This document shows positions 7,928 through 18,421 of a stretch of 64,000 nucleotides of DNA, piece by piece. The stretch comes from Paractinoplanes polyasparticus (lineage in GTDB: Bacteria; Actinomycetota; Actinomycetes; Mycobacteriales; Micromonosporaceae). Each line of letters begins with the position of its first letter. The first letter of the stretch is position 1. Where the stretch lies: contig NZ_JAHWFK010000040.1 in assembly GCF_019710575.1 (NCBI RefSeq), positions 1 through 64,000 of the forward strand, written 5' to 3'. The notes below the pieces were generated by a model. The model worked only from the letters and a program-made list of their open reading frames with translations. It had not been told where the DNA came from and did no database searches. The position numbers and the translations under genes are program-made.

Positions 7928-8881
7928 TCAGGGCACAGCCTTGCCGAAGCGGGCCGCGACGGTGGCGACGGCCTCGCGTAGCTCGGGGCCTTCCTCGACG
8001 GTGAAGTCGATGGGGACGGTGGCCAGCCACTCCTGGGCGTACATGCGGGGGTTGGCGGTGGTGCCGGTCAGCACGCAACGCTCGCCGTCCGCCTCCAGGG
8101 TGCCCATGGGGGAGCGGATCCACGGCGCGACCTGCTCGATCGGGGCGTGGAAGACGACCCGGGTGGCGTACTTCCAGCCGACGCCCAGGTTGCGGTCGAG
8201 CGCGGCCACCGGGTCGAGGTCGTCCGGCGGGATGAACGACTGCGGCAGGCGCTGCACCGCGCGGATGCGATCTATCCGGTACGTACGGATGGCGTCCGCC
8301 CGGTGCGAGTGGCACAGCAGATACCAGCGGCCGAAGCGCACCACCACCGCCCACGGGTCGACCTCGGCGTCCCACTCGTCGCCGCCCTCGTTGCGGTAGG
8401 TGACCTGCACACGGTGCCGGTCGGCCACGGCCGCGACCAGGGCGCTGGTCAGGGCGGGGTCGGCGCGCGCGGCGCGGCGGTCGGGGGCGGCCGACGCGTA
8501 CGCCCGTAGTGCTGCCGCCTGCCGGCCGATGCTCTCGGGCAGGGCGCGGATGACCTTGCTGAGCGCGGCCCCGACCAGGTCGTCGGCGTCGATCGCGGCC
8601 GGCTGCCCGTCGAGCACGGCCATGACGAGCCCGAGCGCCTGCTCCTCGGTGAACACGACCGGTGGCAGCCGGGTGCCGCGGCCCAGCCGGTAGCCGCCGT
8701 ACGGGCCGCGGACCGCCTGGACCGGGATGCCGGCCTCCCGCAGGATTTCGACGTAACGGCGTGCGGCCCGCTCGGTGACCCCGAGGTGGTCGGCGAGCTG
8801 GGCTGCGGTCGTACCCGGGCGGGCCTGCAGGATTTCGAGCGTGCGCAGCGCCCGCGCGGTGGGACTCAAACCGGTCGGCAC
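7928..8881 (-). CDS. WYL-domain transcriptional regulator (YafY type)
   Basis: 317 aa. N-terminal HTH_11 (TAAQLADHLGVTERAARRYV) and the conserved wing GGYRLGRG, then a WYL domain (VVVRFGRWYLLCHSH...RTYRIDRI) and the C-terminal WCX extension. WYL regulators sense small molecules or nucleic acids and act as repressors or activators. It is divergent from the alpha/beta hydrolase at 8935 with a 53-bp gap, so that gene is the likely target. A CTG/GTG-rich start region leaves the exact start a few codons uncertain. Confidence 0.9.
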   Translation of the reverse strand: MPTGLSPTARALRTLEILQARPGTTAAQLADHLGVTERAARRYVEILREAGIPVQAVRGPYGGYRLGRGTRLPPVVFTEEQALGLVMAVLDGQPAAIDADDLVGAALSKVIRALPESIGRQAAALRAYASAAPDRRAARADPALTSALVAAVADRHRVQVTYRNEGGDEWDAEVDPWAVVVRFGRWYLLCHSHRADAIRTYRIDRIRAVQRLPQSFIPPDDLDPVAALDRNLGVGWKYATRVVFHAPIEQVAPWIRSPMGTLEADGERCVLTGTTANPRMYAQEWLATVPIDFTVEEGPELREAVATVAARFGKAVP

Positions 8882-8934
8882 ACTCGTGACCGTACCGGAA
8901 GCGGAACGTCCGGAATGGGTCCTAGGTTGGCCTC

Positions 8935-9585
8935 ATGACTGCAGAACAGATTGTGCTCGTGGGTGGCCTGTGGCTCGACGCCTCGGCGTGGGACGGCGTC
9001 GTGTCCGAACTGGAGGGGGCGGTGCCGGTGTCGTTGCCCGTCCAGCCCGGCGCGACGCTGGACGACCAGGTGAACGCGGTGCTCGCCGTCGTTGACGCGG
9101 CCCCCGGGAAGTCGGTCGTGGTCGGGCACTCCGCCGCCTGCTCACTGGCCTGGATCGTGGCCGACCGCCGCCCCGACCGGGTGGCCAAGGTGGTGCTGAT
9201 CGGCGGCTTCCCGAACGCCGACGGCGAGGCGTACGCCGCCTTCTTCCCGATCGTCGACGGCGTCATGGCGTTCCCCGGCTGGGAGCCGTTCGAGGGCGCC
9301 GACTCGGCCGACCTCGACGATGCGGCCCGGCGCGCCTTCGAGGCGGCGGCAGTGCCGGTGCCCGCGGGGGTAGCCCAGGGGGTGGTCCGGCTGACCGATG
9401 AGCGGCGTTACGACGTACCCGTGACGTTGATCTGCCCGGAATTCACCCCGGCTCAGGCGCGTGAGTGGATCGCCGCGGGGGACCTGCCCGAGCTCGCCCG
9501 GGCCAAGCACCTCGAGCTGGTCGACATCGACTCCGGTCACTGGCCGATGCTGACCCGCCCGGCCGAACTGGCCGCCCTGCTCTGA
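8935..9585 (+). CDS. alpha/beta hydrolase
   Basis: 216 aa, compact alpha/beta hydrolase. The nucleophile elbow is GHSAA (residues ~66-70), the acid lies in the ICPEFTPAQ region, and the catalytic His is in SGHWPM near the C-terminus. No lid domain is evident. The substrate is unknown; similar proteins are annotated as esterases. Expressed divergently from the WYL regulator and probably under its control. ATG at 8935. Confidence 0.85.
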   Translation: MTAEQIVLVGGLWLDASAWDGVVSELEGAVPVSLPVQPGATLDDQVNAVLAVVDAAPGKSVVVGHSAACSLAWIVADRRPDRVAKVVLIGGFPNADGEAYAAFFPIVDGVMAFPGWEPFEGADSADLDDAARRAFEAAAVPVPAGVAQGVVRLTDERRYDVPVTLICPEFTPAQAREWIAAGDLPELARAKHLELVDIDSGHWPMLTRPAELAALL

Positions 9586-9710
9586 GAAAGCGTCGAAGCG
9601 GGCGAACGGCGCATAACGTCCAAAACGCGGAGTAGTCTTCGGCGGGGCGGCCGGGAACGGCGGCCGCCGGGGACGTCACTCAGCGTTGAGAAAGGACGGT
9701 GTCTCCCTCG

Positions 9711-10822
<1,112 letters not shown>

Positions 10823-10826
<4 letters not shown>

Positions 10827-11734
10827 CGATCGAGCGCCTGATCACCGCCTACCTCGACCACCTGACCGTCGAGCGTGGGCTGTCGCGCAACACCCTCATG
10901 TCGTACCGGCGCGACCTCGAACGCTACGCCCGGGCGCTCGCCGAGGACGGGATCGACGATCTCGCCTCGGTGGGCGCCGGCCAGATCGCCGGCCACCTGG
11001 CCACCCTGCGCGCCGAGGGCCTGGCCGCCTCGTCGGCCGCCCGGGCGGTCAGCGCCGTCCGCGGCCTGCACCGCTTCGCCGCCCGCGAGGGCCTGGTCAC
11101 CGCCGACGTCGCCGCCGAGGTCCGGCCGCCCGCGCTGGCCCAGCGCCTGCCCAAGGCGCTCGACGTCGACCAGGTCACCCGGCTGCTCGACGTGCCCACC
11201 GACACCCCGCTCGGCCTGCGCGACAAGGCCCTGCTCGAATTCCTGTACGGCACCGGAGCGCGCATCTCCGAGGCCGTCGGCGCCGCCATCGACGACCTCG
11301 ACCTCGACGACGAACCGGCCGCCATCCTGCACGGCAAGGGCGGCCGCACCCGGCTGGTCCCGGTCGGCGGGTACGCCAAGGCCGCGTTGGGCGCTTATCT
11401 CGTACGGGGGAGACCCACGCTGGCCGCCAACGGCCGGGGCACCCCGGCCGTCTTCCTCAACGCCCGGGGTGGACAGTTGTCCCGGCAGAGCGCGTGGACG
11501 ATCCTGCACCGCGCCGCGGCCGCCGCCGGCCTGCCGGTCGAGGGCCCGCACGCCGTGAGCCCGCACACTCTGCGGCACTCCTACGCGACCCATCTGCTCG
11601 ACGGCGGCGCCGACGTCCGCGTCGTGCAGGAACTGCTGGGGCACGCCTCGGTGACCACCACGCAGATCTACACGCTGGTCACGGTGGACAGGCTGCGCGA
11701 GATCTACGCGACCGCACACCCGCGCGCTCGTTAG
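10823..11734 (+). CDS. xerD: site-specific tyrosine recombinase XerD
   Basis: 303 aa. Resolves chromosome dimers at dif together with XerC. N-terminal SAM-like domain (TIERLITAYLDHLTVERGLS), then the catalytic domain with Arg in GTGARISEA, HTLRHSYATHLL, the LLGHAS box and the Tyr nucleophile in TTTQIYTLV. No ATG or GTG lies near the conserved N-terminus. The best start is CTG at 10823, which overlaps the TGA of ald (CTGA), so initiation is probably coupled to ald. The gene is in the usual actinobacterial position before parA-scpA-scpB. Confidence 0.92.
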
Positions 11735-11849
11735 AGCATTGCGCACCCATAGACGGCGACACGCCGACAGGCTGGCCCGGATCGACGGCACGCGTGGCGT
11801 ACAGTCGGGCATCGGCTCCGGCGTTACGAGTCGGGGAGGGGGCGAGGGC

Positions 11850-12779
11850 ATGGCAGGTAACGATCGGGCAGAGGCCTGGACCTCGGCGCTCCGCGAACAG
11901 CAGGGATCCATGGATCTCGGCGCTGACCTGGGTCCCGCCGACCCCACGGCCTACACGATGCGCCGTCCGATCCCCGAACCCATGCCGACCGACCGGCACG
12001 GCCCCGCGCGGATCATCGCCCTCGCCAACCAGAAGGGCGGCGTCGGCAAGACCACGACGACGATCAACCTGGGCGCGGCCCTGGCCGAGTACGGCCGCAA
12101 GGTGCTGCTGGTCGACTTCGACCCCCAGGGCGCCTGCTCCGTCGGCCTCGGCGTCAACCCGCACAACCTCGACCTCAGCATCTACAACCTGCTCATGCAG
12201 GACGACGTGACCGCTGAGGACGTCATCATCAAGACCGACGTCGCCGGCCTGCACCTGCTGCCGGCCAACATCGACCTCTCGGCGGCCGAGATCCAGCTGG
12301 TCAACGAGGTCGCGCGCGAGATGGCGCTGGCCCGCGTGCTGCGCTCGGTCCGCAAGGAATACGACTTCATCCTGATCGACTGCCAGCCCTCGCTGGGCCT
12401 GCTCGCGATCAACGCGCTGACCATCGCGCACGGCGTGCTCATCCCGCTCGAGTGCGAGTTCTTCTCGCTCCGCGGCGTGGCGCTGCTCCTCGACACCATC
12501 GACAAGGTGCGCGAACGCCTCAACTTCGACCTCGAACTCGAAGGCATCCTCGCCACCATGTACGACTCCCGCACCACCCACTGCCGCCAGGTGCTGCAGC
12601 GCGTGGTCGAGGCGTTCGGCGACAAGGTCTACCAGACCGTCATCACCAAGACGGTCAAGTTCCCCGAGTCCACCGTGGCCGGCTCACCGATCACGTCGCT
12701 CGACCCGGCCTCGTCCGGCGCCCGCAACTACCGGCAGCTCGCCCGCGAGGTCATCGCCGCCAAGGCCGAGCGCGGCTGA
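11850..12779 (+). CDS. ParA-family ATPase (segregation cluster)
   Basis: 309 aa. Deviant Walker A KGGVGKTT (residues ~62-69), LLVDFDPQGACS (switch), and Walker B-type FILIDCQPSLG. About 50 residues precede the ATPase core. This is the ParA-like protein always found upstream of scpA-scpB in actinobacteria, distinct from the parA of the origin region. It presumably helps chromosome segregation or condensation. ATG at 11850 is preceded by a purine-rich gggaggggg stretch. The next gene begins five bases after its stop. Confidence 0.93.
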   Translation: MAGNDRAEAWTSALREQQGSMDLGADLGPADPTAYTMRRPIPEPMPTDRHGPARIIALANQKGGVGKTTTTINLGAALAEYGRKVLLVDFDPQGACSVGLGVNPHNLDLSIYNLLMQDDVTAEDVIIKTDVAGLHLLPANIDLSAAEIQLVNEVAREMALARVLRSVRKEYDFILIDCQPSLGLLAINALTIAHGVLIPLECEFFSLRGVALLLDTIDKVRERLNFDLELEGILATMYDSRTTHCRQVLQRVVEAFGDKVYQTVITKTVKFPESTVAGSPITSLDPASSGARNYRQLAREVIAAKAERG

Positions 12780-12783
12780 ACCT

Positions 12784-13452
12784 GTGTTGTACGCCCTCGG
12801 CGAGCCGGTGGCCTTTGTCGCCCTGGTTCTCTCCTTCCTGCTCGCGCTCGTGCTGCGCGCCGTCGCCATCCGGCTGACCGCCCGCAGCCTCGGCCTGGCC
12901 GAACGCCGCGACTCGATCACGCCCCGCCTGCGCGAGGACGTCGACCCGTTCGGCGCCGTCGCGGCCGCGATCGGCGGCATGGGCTGGGGCAAGATGCTCT
13001 CGGTCGACGAGGTGCCCCGCTACCGCGGCAAGGCCCGCGCCATCATGGTGTTCGCGGCCGGGCCGGTGCTGTGCATCGTGGTCTCCCAGCTGATCCTGCT
13101 CGGCTACGCCCTGGCGTACCCGGAAAACGTGTTGTCGTTAATCGGACCGGCCGACGTGCTGCTCGGCATCGGCCTGCCGATCGTCCACCAGGTCGTGTTG
13201 TCCCTGGCCGTGGGCCTGTTGTGCTTCGGCCTGCTGGCACTGATCCCGATCCCGCCGCTCGACGGCTTCGGCATCCTCTACAACGCCGTGAACAGGCCCG
13301 GCCGCGGCATGCAGTGGATGCGGCTGTGGTTCGAGGACAAGAACATCGGCGTATTGGTGCTGCTCATCCTGTGCCTGTTCCCCTTCGGAGCACCGTTCCT
13401 GCTGCAGCTGCTCAACGCGCTGGGCCTGGTCTTCGTCCGCGTCTGGGGGTAG
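12784..13452 (+). CDS. site-2-protease-like membrane protein lacking the HExxH motif
   Basis: 222 aa, four or more hydrophobic segments. The layout follows group III site-2 proteases: first helix, a DPFGAVAAAIGGMGWGK loop, an AAGPVLCIV helix, and LALIPIPPLDGFGIL, which is the conserved substrate/zinc-Asp segment. The zinc-binding HExxH that should lie near residue 25 is replaced by a RAVAIRLTA segment, so it is probably a catalytically dead member. Its conserved place between parA and scpA suggests a structural or scaffolding role; this is inference. GTG at 12784. Confidence 0.75.
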   Translation: MLYALGEPVAFVALVLSFLLALVLRAVAIRLTARSLGLAERRDSITPRLREDVDPFGAVAAAIGGMGWGKMLSVDEVPRYRGKARAIMVFAAGPVLCIVVSQLILLGYALAYPENVLSLIGPADVLLGIGLPIVHQVVLSLAVGLLCFGLLALIPIPPLDGFGILYNAVNRPGRGMQWMRLWFEDKNIGVLVLLILCLFPFGAPFLLQLLNALGLVFVRVWG

Positions 13453-13471
13453 TCCGCATGACGGGTCCGGT

Positions 13472-14367
13472 TTGAAGGCGATCCAGGCGTACCGGTACGC
13501 CCTCGACCTGACCCCTGCGCAGCAGCGCGACGTGTTCGCTCACGCCGGGGCAGCGAGGTTTGCCCACAACTGGGGATTGGCCCGGGTCAAGGCGGTGATC
13601 GACCAGCGGGCGGCCGAGCGTTCCTACGGTATGCCGCAGGATCGGCTCACGGAGCCGGCTGTCGTGGTCGTTGCCCGCGCTGCGAAGAGCCTGGAATGCC
13701 GCGAAGGCCGACGTGGCTCCGTGGTGGCGGGAGTGTTCCAAGGAGGCGTTCAACACCGGTTTGGATGCACTCGCTCGAGGGCTGAAGGGCTGGTCCGATT
13801 CGCGGTCGGGCCGACGTAAGGGCCGCGCAGTCGGATTCCCCCGATTCAAGTTAGTATGGGACGGTCTTCGTCGAAGACCTCAACGTCATCGGCTTGGTCG
13901 CCAACCGTGCAATGGCTCAACACATCGCCGATGCTGGGTTTGCGGAGATTCGCCGCCAACTGGCCTACAAGACCGCCTGGAACGGCGGTCGGCTACTCGT
14001 GGCCGACCGCTGGTTTCCGTCAAGCAAGACCTGCTCCGGCTGCGGCACGGTGAGAGCCAAGCTGGCCCTGTCCGAGCGGGCGTTCCCTTGCCAGGCGTGC
14101 GGTCTGAGTATGGACCGTGACCGCAACGCTGCCCTGAACCTCGCCGCGGTCGCGGTCGCGTTCGACACCGCCGGGAATGGCCCGGTGGCAGGACGTGGAG
14201 CCGACCGGAAGACCCGCGTACGCGGGCAGGTGGCTGTGAACCGTCAACCGGGCACCGCATCCGCGGGTCGGACCGGGACCGTCCCACCGCAAGGAGGGAC
14301 TACGGACCACCCGCTCGTTACGGCGGGCGGGGACGTAATGGTAATCCCGGAATCGTGCCTCCGGTGA
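13472..14367 (+). pseudogene. decayed IS200/IS605-type tnpB (RNA-guided nuclease/transposon protein)
   Basis: Three TnpB pieces lie in three different frames. The N-terminal part (KAIQAYRYALDLTPAQQ...ARFAHNWGLA) is in the frame of 13472. The middle (SLPALRRAWNAAK...SGRRKGRAVGFPRFK) is in the frame of 13671. The C-terminal part (VFVEDLNVIGLV...CSGCGTV...CQACGLSMDRDRNAALN) is in the frame of 13894. Besides two frameshifts there is an internal deletion between FPRFK and VFVEDLN that removes the first RuvC Asp. The second Glu, the four-Cys zinc finger and the last Asp remain. No tnpA is present. The downstream 14,200-14,360 stretch resembles the structured 3' end that carries the guide RNA in such elements. 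Confidence 0.9.
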
Positions 14368-14450
14368 AAACCTGGAGGCGATCTGTAGCGGGCAAGGCGC
14401 ACTCTGTAGTCGGTCCACTTACGTCGGCTCATCCACCGGAGTTGATCGAG

Positions 14451-14711
14451 ATGCGAAGCCAGATGCTCGCCGCCCGCGCCGCCGCCCTGTTCGCCAGCGA
14501 CCTGCCGTCCGGATCCCGGCCCAGCGCCGCGGTCGTGGAAAGCGCGATCGCTGTGTCCGTCCGCCGCTGCGGCGGCACCCGGGGGTGTGTGGCTGCGCTG
14601 GCCGCGGCCTACGGCGACTACCCCGAGACCGCCGTCGTGCGCATGCGCTGGGCGCGAAGCGTGGTCCAGAGCGTGTACGAACCTTCGCCGGCGCTGGTGC
14701 TGGCCGCTTGA
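14451..14711 (+). CDS. small hypothetical protein
   Basis: 86 aa, Ala/Arg/Val-rich and soluble, with no recognised family. It contains a Cys-Gly-Gly-Thr-Arg-Gly-Cys motif in the middle and predicted helices on both sides. ATG at 14451 with a CGGAG about ten bases upstream; TTG at 14442 is an alternative start. It sits directly behind the tnpB remnant and before the convergent nitroreductase gene. Whether it belonged to the element or is a host gene split from its promoter by the insertion cannot be told. Confidence 0.5.
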   Translation: MRSQMLAARAAALFASDLPSGSRPSAAVVESAIAVSVRRCGGTRGCVAALAAAYGDYPETAVVRMRWARSVVQSVYEPSPALVLAA

Positions 14712-14751
14712 AGTACGGGGAGCGGCCCACGGACCGCTCCCCATCGAGAGG

Positions 14752-15168
14752 TCAGCGGACGGTGATCACGGCCATCGGGAACTTACGGTCGGTCTTGGTC
14801 TCGTAGTCGGCAGCGTCCGGCCAGTACGCCTTCCATACGCCGTACAGGCGCTCCCAGTCGTCGTCCCGGCCGGGACGGGCGACCCGGTGGTCGGCCTGCA
14901 CGGTCTCGGCGCCGAGCTCGATGGTGACCGGGCCGTCGACAGCCTCGAGGTTGGCGACCCACTGGGGGTCGTCCGGCGCACCGCCGGCGCTGCCGCAGAC
15001 CAGGTACGAGTCGCCGTCGGGCGCCGCGACGAGCGGGTTGATGGTCACCTTGCCGGTCTTGCGACCCGGCGTGTGCAGCAGGAGGGTGGTCTTGCCCTCC
15101 CAGTGACCGCCGAGCACGCCGTCGTTGGCACGGAAGTTCTCGATCACGGTGTCGTTGAACGAAGCCAT
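14752..15168 (-). CDS. deazaflavin (F420)-dependent nitroreductase family protein
   Basis: 138 aa, the DUF385/Ddn split-barrel family. Recognisable by HTPGRKTGKVTINPLVA near the N-terminus, followed by YLVCGSAGG and DDPQWVANLEA. Relatives use reduced cofactor F420, made by actinobacteria, to reduce quinones or nitro compounds. The specific substrate is unknown. ATG at 15168. It is a single-gene unit, separated from scpA by a divergent gap of about 155 bases. Confidence 0.9.
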   Translation of the reverse strand: MASFNDTVIENFRANDGVLGGHWEGKTTLLLHTPGRKTGKVTINPLVAAPDGDSYLVCGSAGGAPDDPQWVANLEAVDGPVTIELGAETVQADHRVARPGRDDDWERLYGVWKAYWPDAADYETKTDRKFPMAVITVR

Positions 15169-15323
15169 GATCCGAACGATAGTTGACCGCGGTAATTTCC
15201 TCCGTCGACTGTGACTCAGTCTGATTTCCGTTGTGTTCGACGGAGCTTCCGATATGCCCGGTTGTCACCAGTCACCCACCGTCGCCTCCGGCGTTGATCA
15301 TCAGGAGCGATGGGAGTTGACCT

Positions 15324-16826
15324 GTGAGGCGGGAGCAGGTTGTCGGAGCCGTGGTCTACGGTCAGTTCGTGCCCGAAGAGTCGACCCATCCGCCCGCCTC
15401 CGTGCCGGTGACCGACGCCGACACGGCGCCGCTCGCCGAGGCCGACACGGCGCTGCCTGCCGACTCCGCCGCGCCGCTCGCCGGCTCGGCTGCGCCGCCG
15501 CTTGCTGCCCACGGCGTTCCGGTGAATGCCGATGGTGTCGTTGTGGACGCCGAGGGCAATCCGGTCGACGACGGCAAGTTCCTCGTCCGGCTCGACAACT
15601 TCACCGGGCCGTTCGACCTGTTGTTGCAGCTCATCGGCAAGCACAAACTCGACGTCACCGAGGTCGCGCTGCACCAGGTGACCGACGACTTCATCGCCTA
15701 CATCCGGGCGATGGGCGACAACTGGGACCTCGGCGAGGCCAGCGAGTTCCTGCTGGTCGCGGCCACGCTGCTCGACCTCAAGGCGGCCCGGCTGCTGCCC
15801 GCCGCCGACGTCGAGGACGAGGAAGACCTGGCCCTGCTCGAGGCGCGCGACCTGCTCTTCGCCCGGCTGCTGCAGTACAAGGCCTACAAAGAGGCCGCGT
15901 CGCACATCATGGAACTCGAGATCAACGGCATGCGCCGCTGGCCCCGGGCCGTCTCGATGGAGCCGCGGTACGCCGAGGCGCTGCCCGAACTGGTGCTCGG
16001 CGTCGGCCCCGAGCGCTTGTTCAAGCTGGCCCTCAAGCAGTTCTCGCCCAAGCCCGGCCCGCCCGAGGTTTCGATCGCCCACATCCACCAGGTCCGGGTC
16101 AGCGTCCGCGAACACGCCACCCTGCTGCGCGACCGCCTGCGCCGCGCCGGCCACGCGACCTTCACCCTGCTCGTCGCCGACTGCGACAACACGCTCGAAG
16201 TGGTGGCCCGCTTCCTGGCGTTGCTCGAGCTCTACCGCGAGGGCCTGATCGACTTCGAGCAGCCGGTCTCCCTCGACGAGCTGACAGTCCGCTGGATCGG
16301 CGGCGATGCCGGCGACGCAGAGTTCGACATCGACGACTACGAGGGAAGCAAGCCCGACCCCGACGCCCCCGAAAGTGAGCCCGCGTCCGAGGATGACTCC
16401 GCGTCCTCAGCGGAACTGCTTGTCGGCGGGATCGACCTCGACGATGACAGCGACTTCGACGACGCTCCCGCGTCAGTGGACGAGCCGGCTGCCGCTGACG
16501 GCTTGAGCGGTGGCGCCTGGGATTCGGGCGACTCCGACAGCGAGCCGGGCGATGCTTCCGAGCCCTTGGCTGAATCGGTCGGCGCGGGTGGCGGGCTGGG
16601 CGGGGCTGGGGCTTCCGGGAGTGAGCGGGATGTTGTGGCGGGCCTGCCTGACGGCGCCGGGGAGTTTGACGACTCCGGGAGCGAGTCCGATGGCGCCGTT
16701 GATCGCGCCGATGTCGTTGGGGAATCGCCCGGATCGGGTAGTGCCGAGGCGGATGACCGACTTGACGTGGGCCGCCGACTTGATGATCTTGGCGAGGAAG
16801 ACGACGACGCGAGGGGACGAGCGTGA
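15324..16826 (+). CDS. scpA: segregation and condensation protein ScpA with long acidic tail
   Basis: 500 aa, roughly twice the family norm. The kleisin core runs from FLVRLDNFTGPFDLLLQLI (residue ~90) to about residue 330; its N-terminal helices bind the SMC neck and its C-terminal winged helix (GLIDFEQP...LTVRWIGG) binds the SMC head. A ~85-residue Ala/Pro-rich leader and a ~165-residue Asp/Ser/Glu-rich tail flank it. Start GTG at 15324 follows GGGAG; a later GTG at 15369 is possible. The stop overlaps the GTG of scpB (GTGA), so the pair is translationally coupled. Confidence 0.92.
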   Translation: MRREQVVGAVVYGQFVPEESTHPPASVPVTDADTAPLAEADTALPADSAAPLAGSAAPPLAAHGVPVNADGVVVDAEGNPVDDGKFLVRLDNFTGPFDLLLQLIGKHKLDVTEVALHQVTDDFIAYIRAMGDNWDLGEASEFLLVAATLLDLKAARLLPAADVEDEEDLALLEARDLLFARLLQYKAYKEAASHIMELEINGMRRWPRAVSMEPRYAEALPELVLGVGPERLFKLALKQFSPKPGPPEVSIAHIHQVRVSVREHATLLRDRLRRAGHATFTLLVADCDNTLEVVARFLALLELYREGLIDFEQPVSLDELTVRWIGGDAGDAEFDIDDYEGSKPDPDAPESEPASEDDSASSAELLVGGIDLDDDSDFDDAPASVDEPAAADGLSGGAWDSGDSDSEPGDASEPLAESVGAGGGLGGAGASGSERDVVAGLPDGAGEFDDSGSESDGAVDRADVVGESPGSGSAEADDRLDVGRRLDDLGEEDDDARGRA

Positions 16827-18421
16827 GCGACGACGAGCGGCAGGACTCACTTGCGGCGCAGGCCGCGGCCTGGGTGCCGCCGTGGGAGCGAGCCCCGCGG
16901 GCGCCGGACCGGGCCTATCAGGCCGCAGCCGAGGACGAAGCGCGTGCGGGAACCGACGCCGGCGCGGCGACGGCTTCCGCCGAATCTGACGGCGCGGACG
17001 GCGACGGCGCTGGGCATCGCACGGCCGACGCTTCGGCTTCCGCTGATCTTGACGGTACGGACGCAGACGGCGCTGGGCGTCGCACGGCCGACGCTTCGGC
17101 TTCCGCCGATCTTGAGGGCGCGGACGGCGACGGCGCTGGGCGCCGCGCGGACGACGCGGAGTGGGTCGAAGCCGACTCGGCGGTTGCTGAGGGGCGTGAC
17201 GCTGGCGCTGGGGGGACCGCTGCCTTTGACGCTCGTGCGGGTGGGGGACGGGCCGACTCGGGGCCCGCGGTGGGGGCTCCCGAGGACACGGAGTCGATCG
17301 CCGAGTCGGGGCTGTCGGATGACGACGACGACTTCGATCCGGCTTTCGAGGGGGCTGACCCGGCTGTCGCCACCACGGACGACGCGGCGGGGGTGGACGC
17401 CGAGGTCGGCTTGGACGAATCGGTGAGCGAGGTCGAGCCGGTCGACGTCAGGCCGGGGCCTGAGCTGCCGTTGCCGGAGTCGATCGAGCAGGCCGCGGCG
17501 GCGGCGGACGAGGACGAGCCCGGGACTCCCGTCGATGCGCCGCTGCCTCCGGAGGGCGACGACGCGGGCGATGTCTTCGATGCGGCGGCCGACGACGACG
17601 TGAGCGACGACGGCGAGATGGATCTGCCGTTCGCCGACGAGGTGCCGGTGTCCACGTCCGAGGACGACCCGGAGGACGACGTCGTCTTCGACGCCGAGGA
17701 CGACTTCGACGACGACGAGCGGGACGACAGTCCGGAAGAGCCGGCGGTGGCCGCGGCCGAGCCGGCGGTCGCGGACGCGGCGGTGCCGGGCCAGAAGCGC
17801 CGGGCGGCGAAGACTGACGGCACGATCGATGAAGCCGGTCTGCGTACAGCGGAAATGGACCTTCCGGGCCTGACCGACGACGCGGAGCTGGCGGCGGCGC
17901 TCGAGGCGATCATGCTGGTGGTCGACGAGCCGGTGGCCGAGTTGCAGCTCGCGCAGATTCTGGAGCAGCCGACCGAGCGCATCGCGCTGATGCTCGACAA
18001 CCTGTCGGCGCGGTACACGGCGGCCGGGCACGGGTTCGACCTGCGGCGGGTGGCCGGTGGCTGGCGTCTCTACACGCGGCCGGAATACGCGGCGTACGTG
18101 GAAAGGTTTGTCCTTGACGGGCAGTCTGTGCGGCTGACCCAGGCGGCGCTGGAGACACTGGCTGTGGTCGCCTACAAGCAGCCGGTGACCCGGTCGAGGA
18201 TCAGCGCCATCCGAGGTGTGAACTGCGACGGGGTCATGCGTACGCTTGTCACCCGCGGCCTGATCGAGGAATGCGGCACCGAGAGCGAAACCGGGGCACA
18301 CCTGTATCGCACGACGGGGCTGTTCCTCGAGAAGCTCGGCCTCAACTCGGTCGACCAGCTGCCGCCGCTCGCTCCGTTCCTGCCCGACGACGTGGAAGAA
18401 GTGCTTGATGCCACAGGCTGA
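16823..18421 (+). CDS. scpB: segregation and condensation protein ScpB with ~340-residue acidic N-terminal extension
   Basis: 532 aa. Only the last ~185 residues are ScpB proper: tandem winged helices from LAAALEAIMLVVDEPV to VDQLPPLAPFLP, containing VAYKQPVTRSRISAIRGVN, a strong family signature. ScpB dimers bind ScpA and regulate the SMC ring. The preceding ~340 residues are Asp/Ala/Glu-rich, predicted disordered, and contain a duplicated 21-residue unit. Start GTG at 16823 overlaps the scpA stop, which supports the long form being translated. Overlaps rluB at its 3' end by 14 bases. Confidence 0.9.
   Translation: MSDDERQDSLAAQAAAWVPPWERAPRAPDRAYQAAAEDEARAGTDAGAATASAESDGADGDGAGHRTADASASADLDGTDADGAGRRTADASASADLEGADGDGAGRRADDAEWVEADSAVAEGRDAGAGGTAAFDARAGGGRADSGPAVGAPEDTESIAESGLSDDDDDFDPAFEGADPAVATTDDAAGVDAEVGLDESVSEVEPVDVRPGPELPLPESIEQAAAAADEDEPGTPVDAPLPPEGDDAGDVFDAAADDDVSDDGEMDLPFADEVPVSTSEDDPEDDVVFDAEDDFDDDERDDSPEEPAVAAAEPAVADAAVPGQKRRAAKTDGTIDEAGLRTAEMDLPGLTDDAELAAALEAIMLVVDEPVAELQLAQILEQPTERIALMLDNLSARYTAAGHGFDLRRVAGGWRLYTRPEYAAYVERFVLDGQSVRLTQAALETLAVVAYKQPVTRSRISAIRGVNCDGVMRTLVTRGLIEECGTESETGAHLYRTTGLFLEKLGLNSVDQLPPLAPFLPDDVEEVLDATG
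17006..17140 (+). repeat. 63-bp tandem repeat inside scpB
   Basis: The sequence ggcgctggg recurs at 17006, 17069 and 17132, exactly 63 bases apart. The two full units are near-identical and encode a 21-residue acidic/Ser-Ala unit (ADASASADL core). The repeat keeps the frame. Confidence 0.9.
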
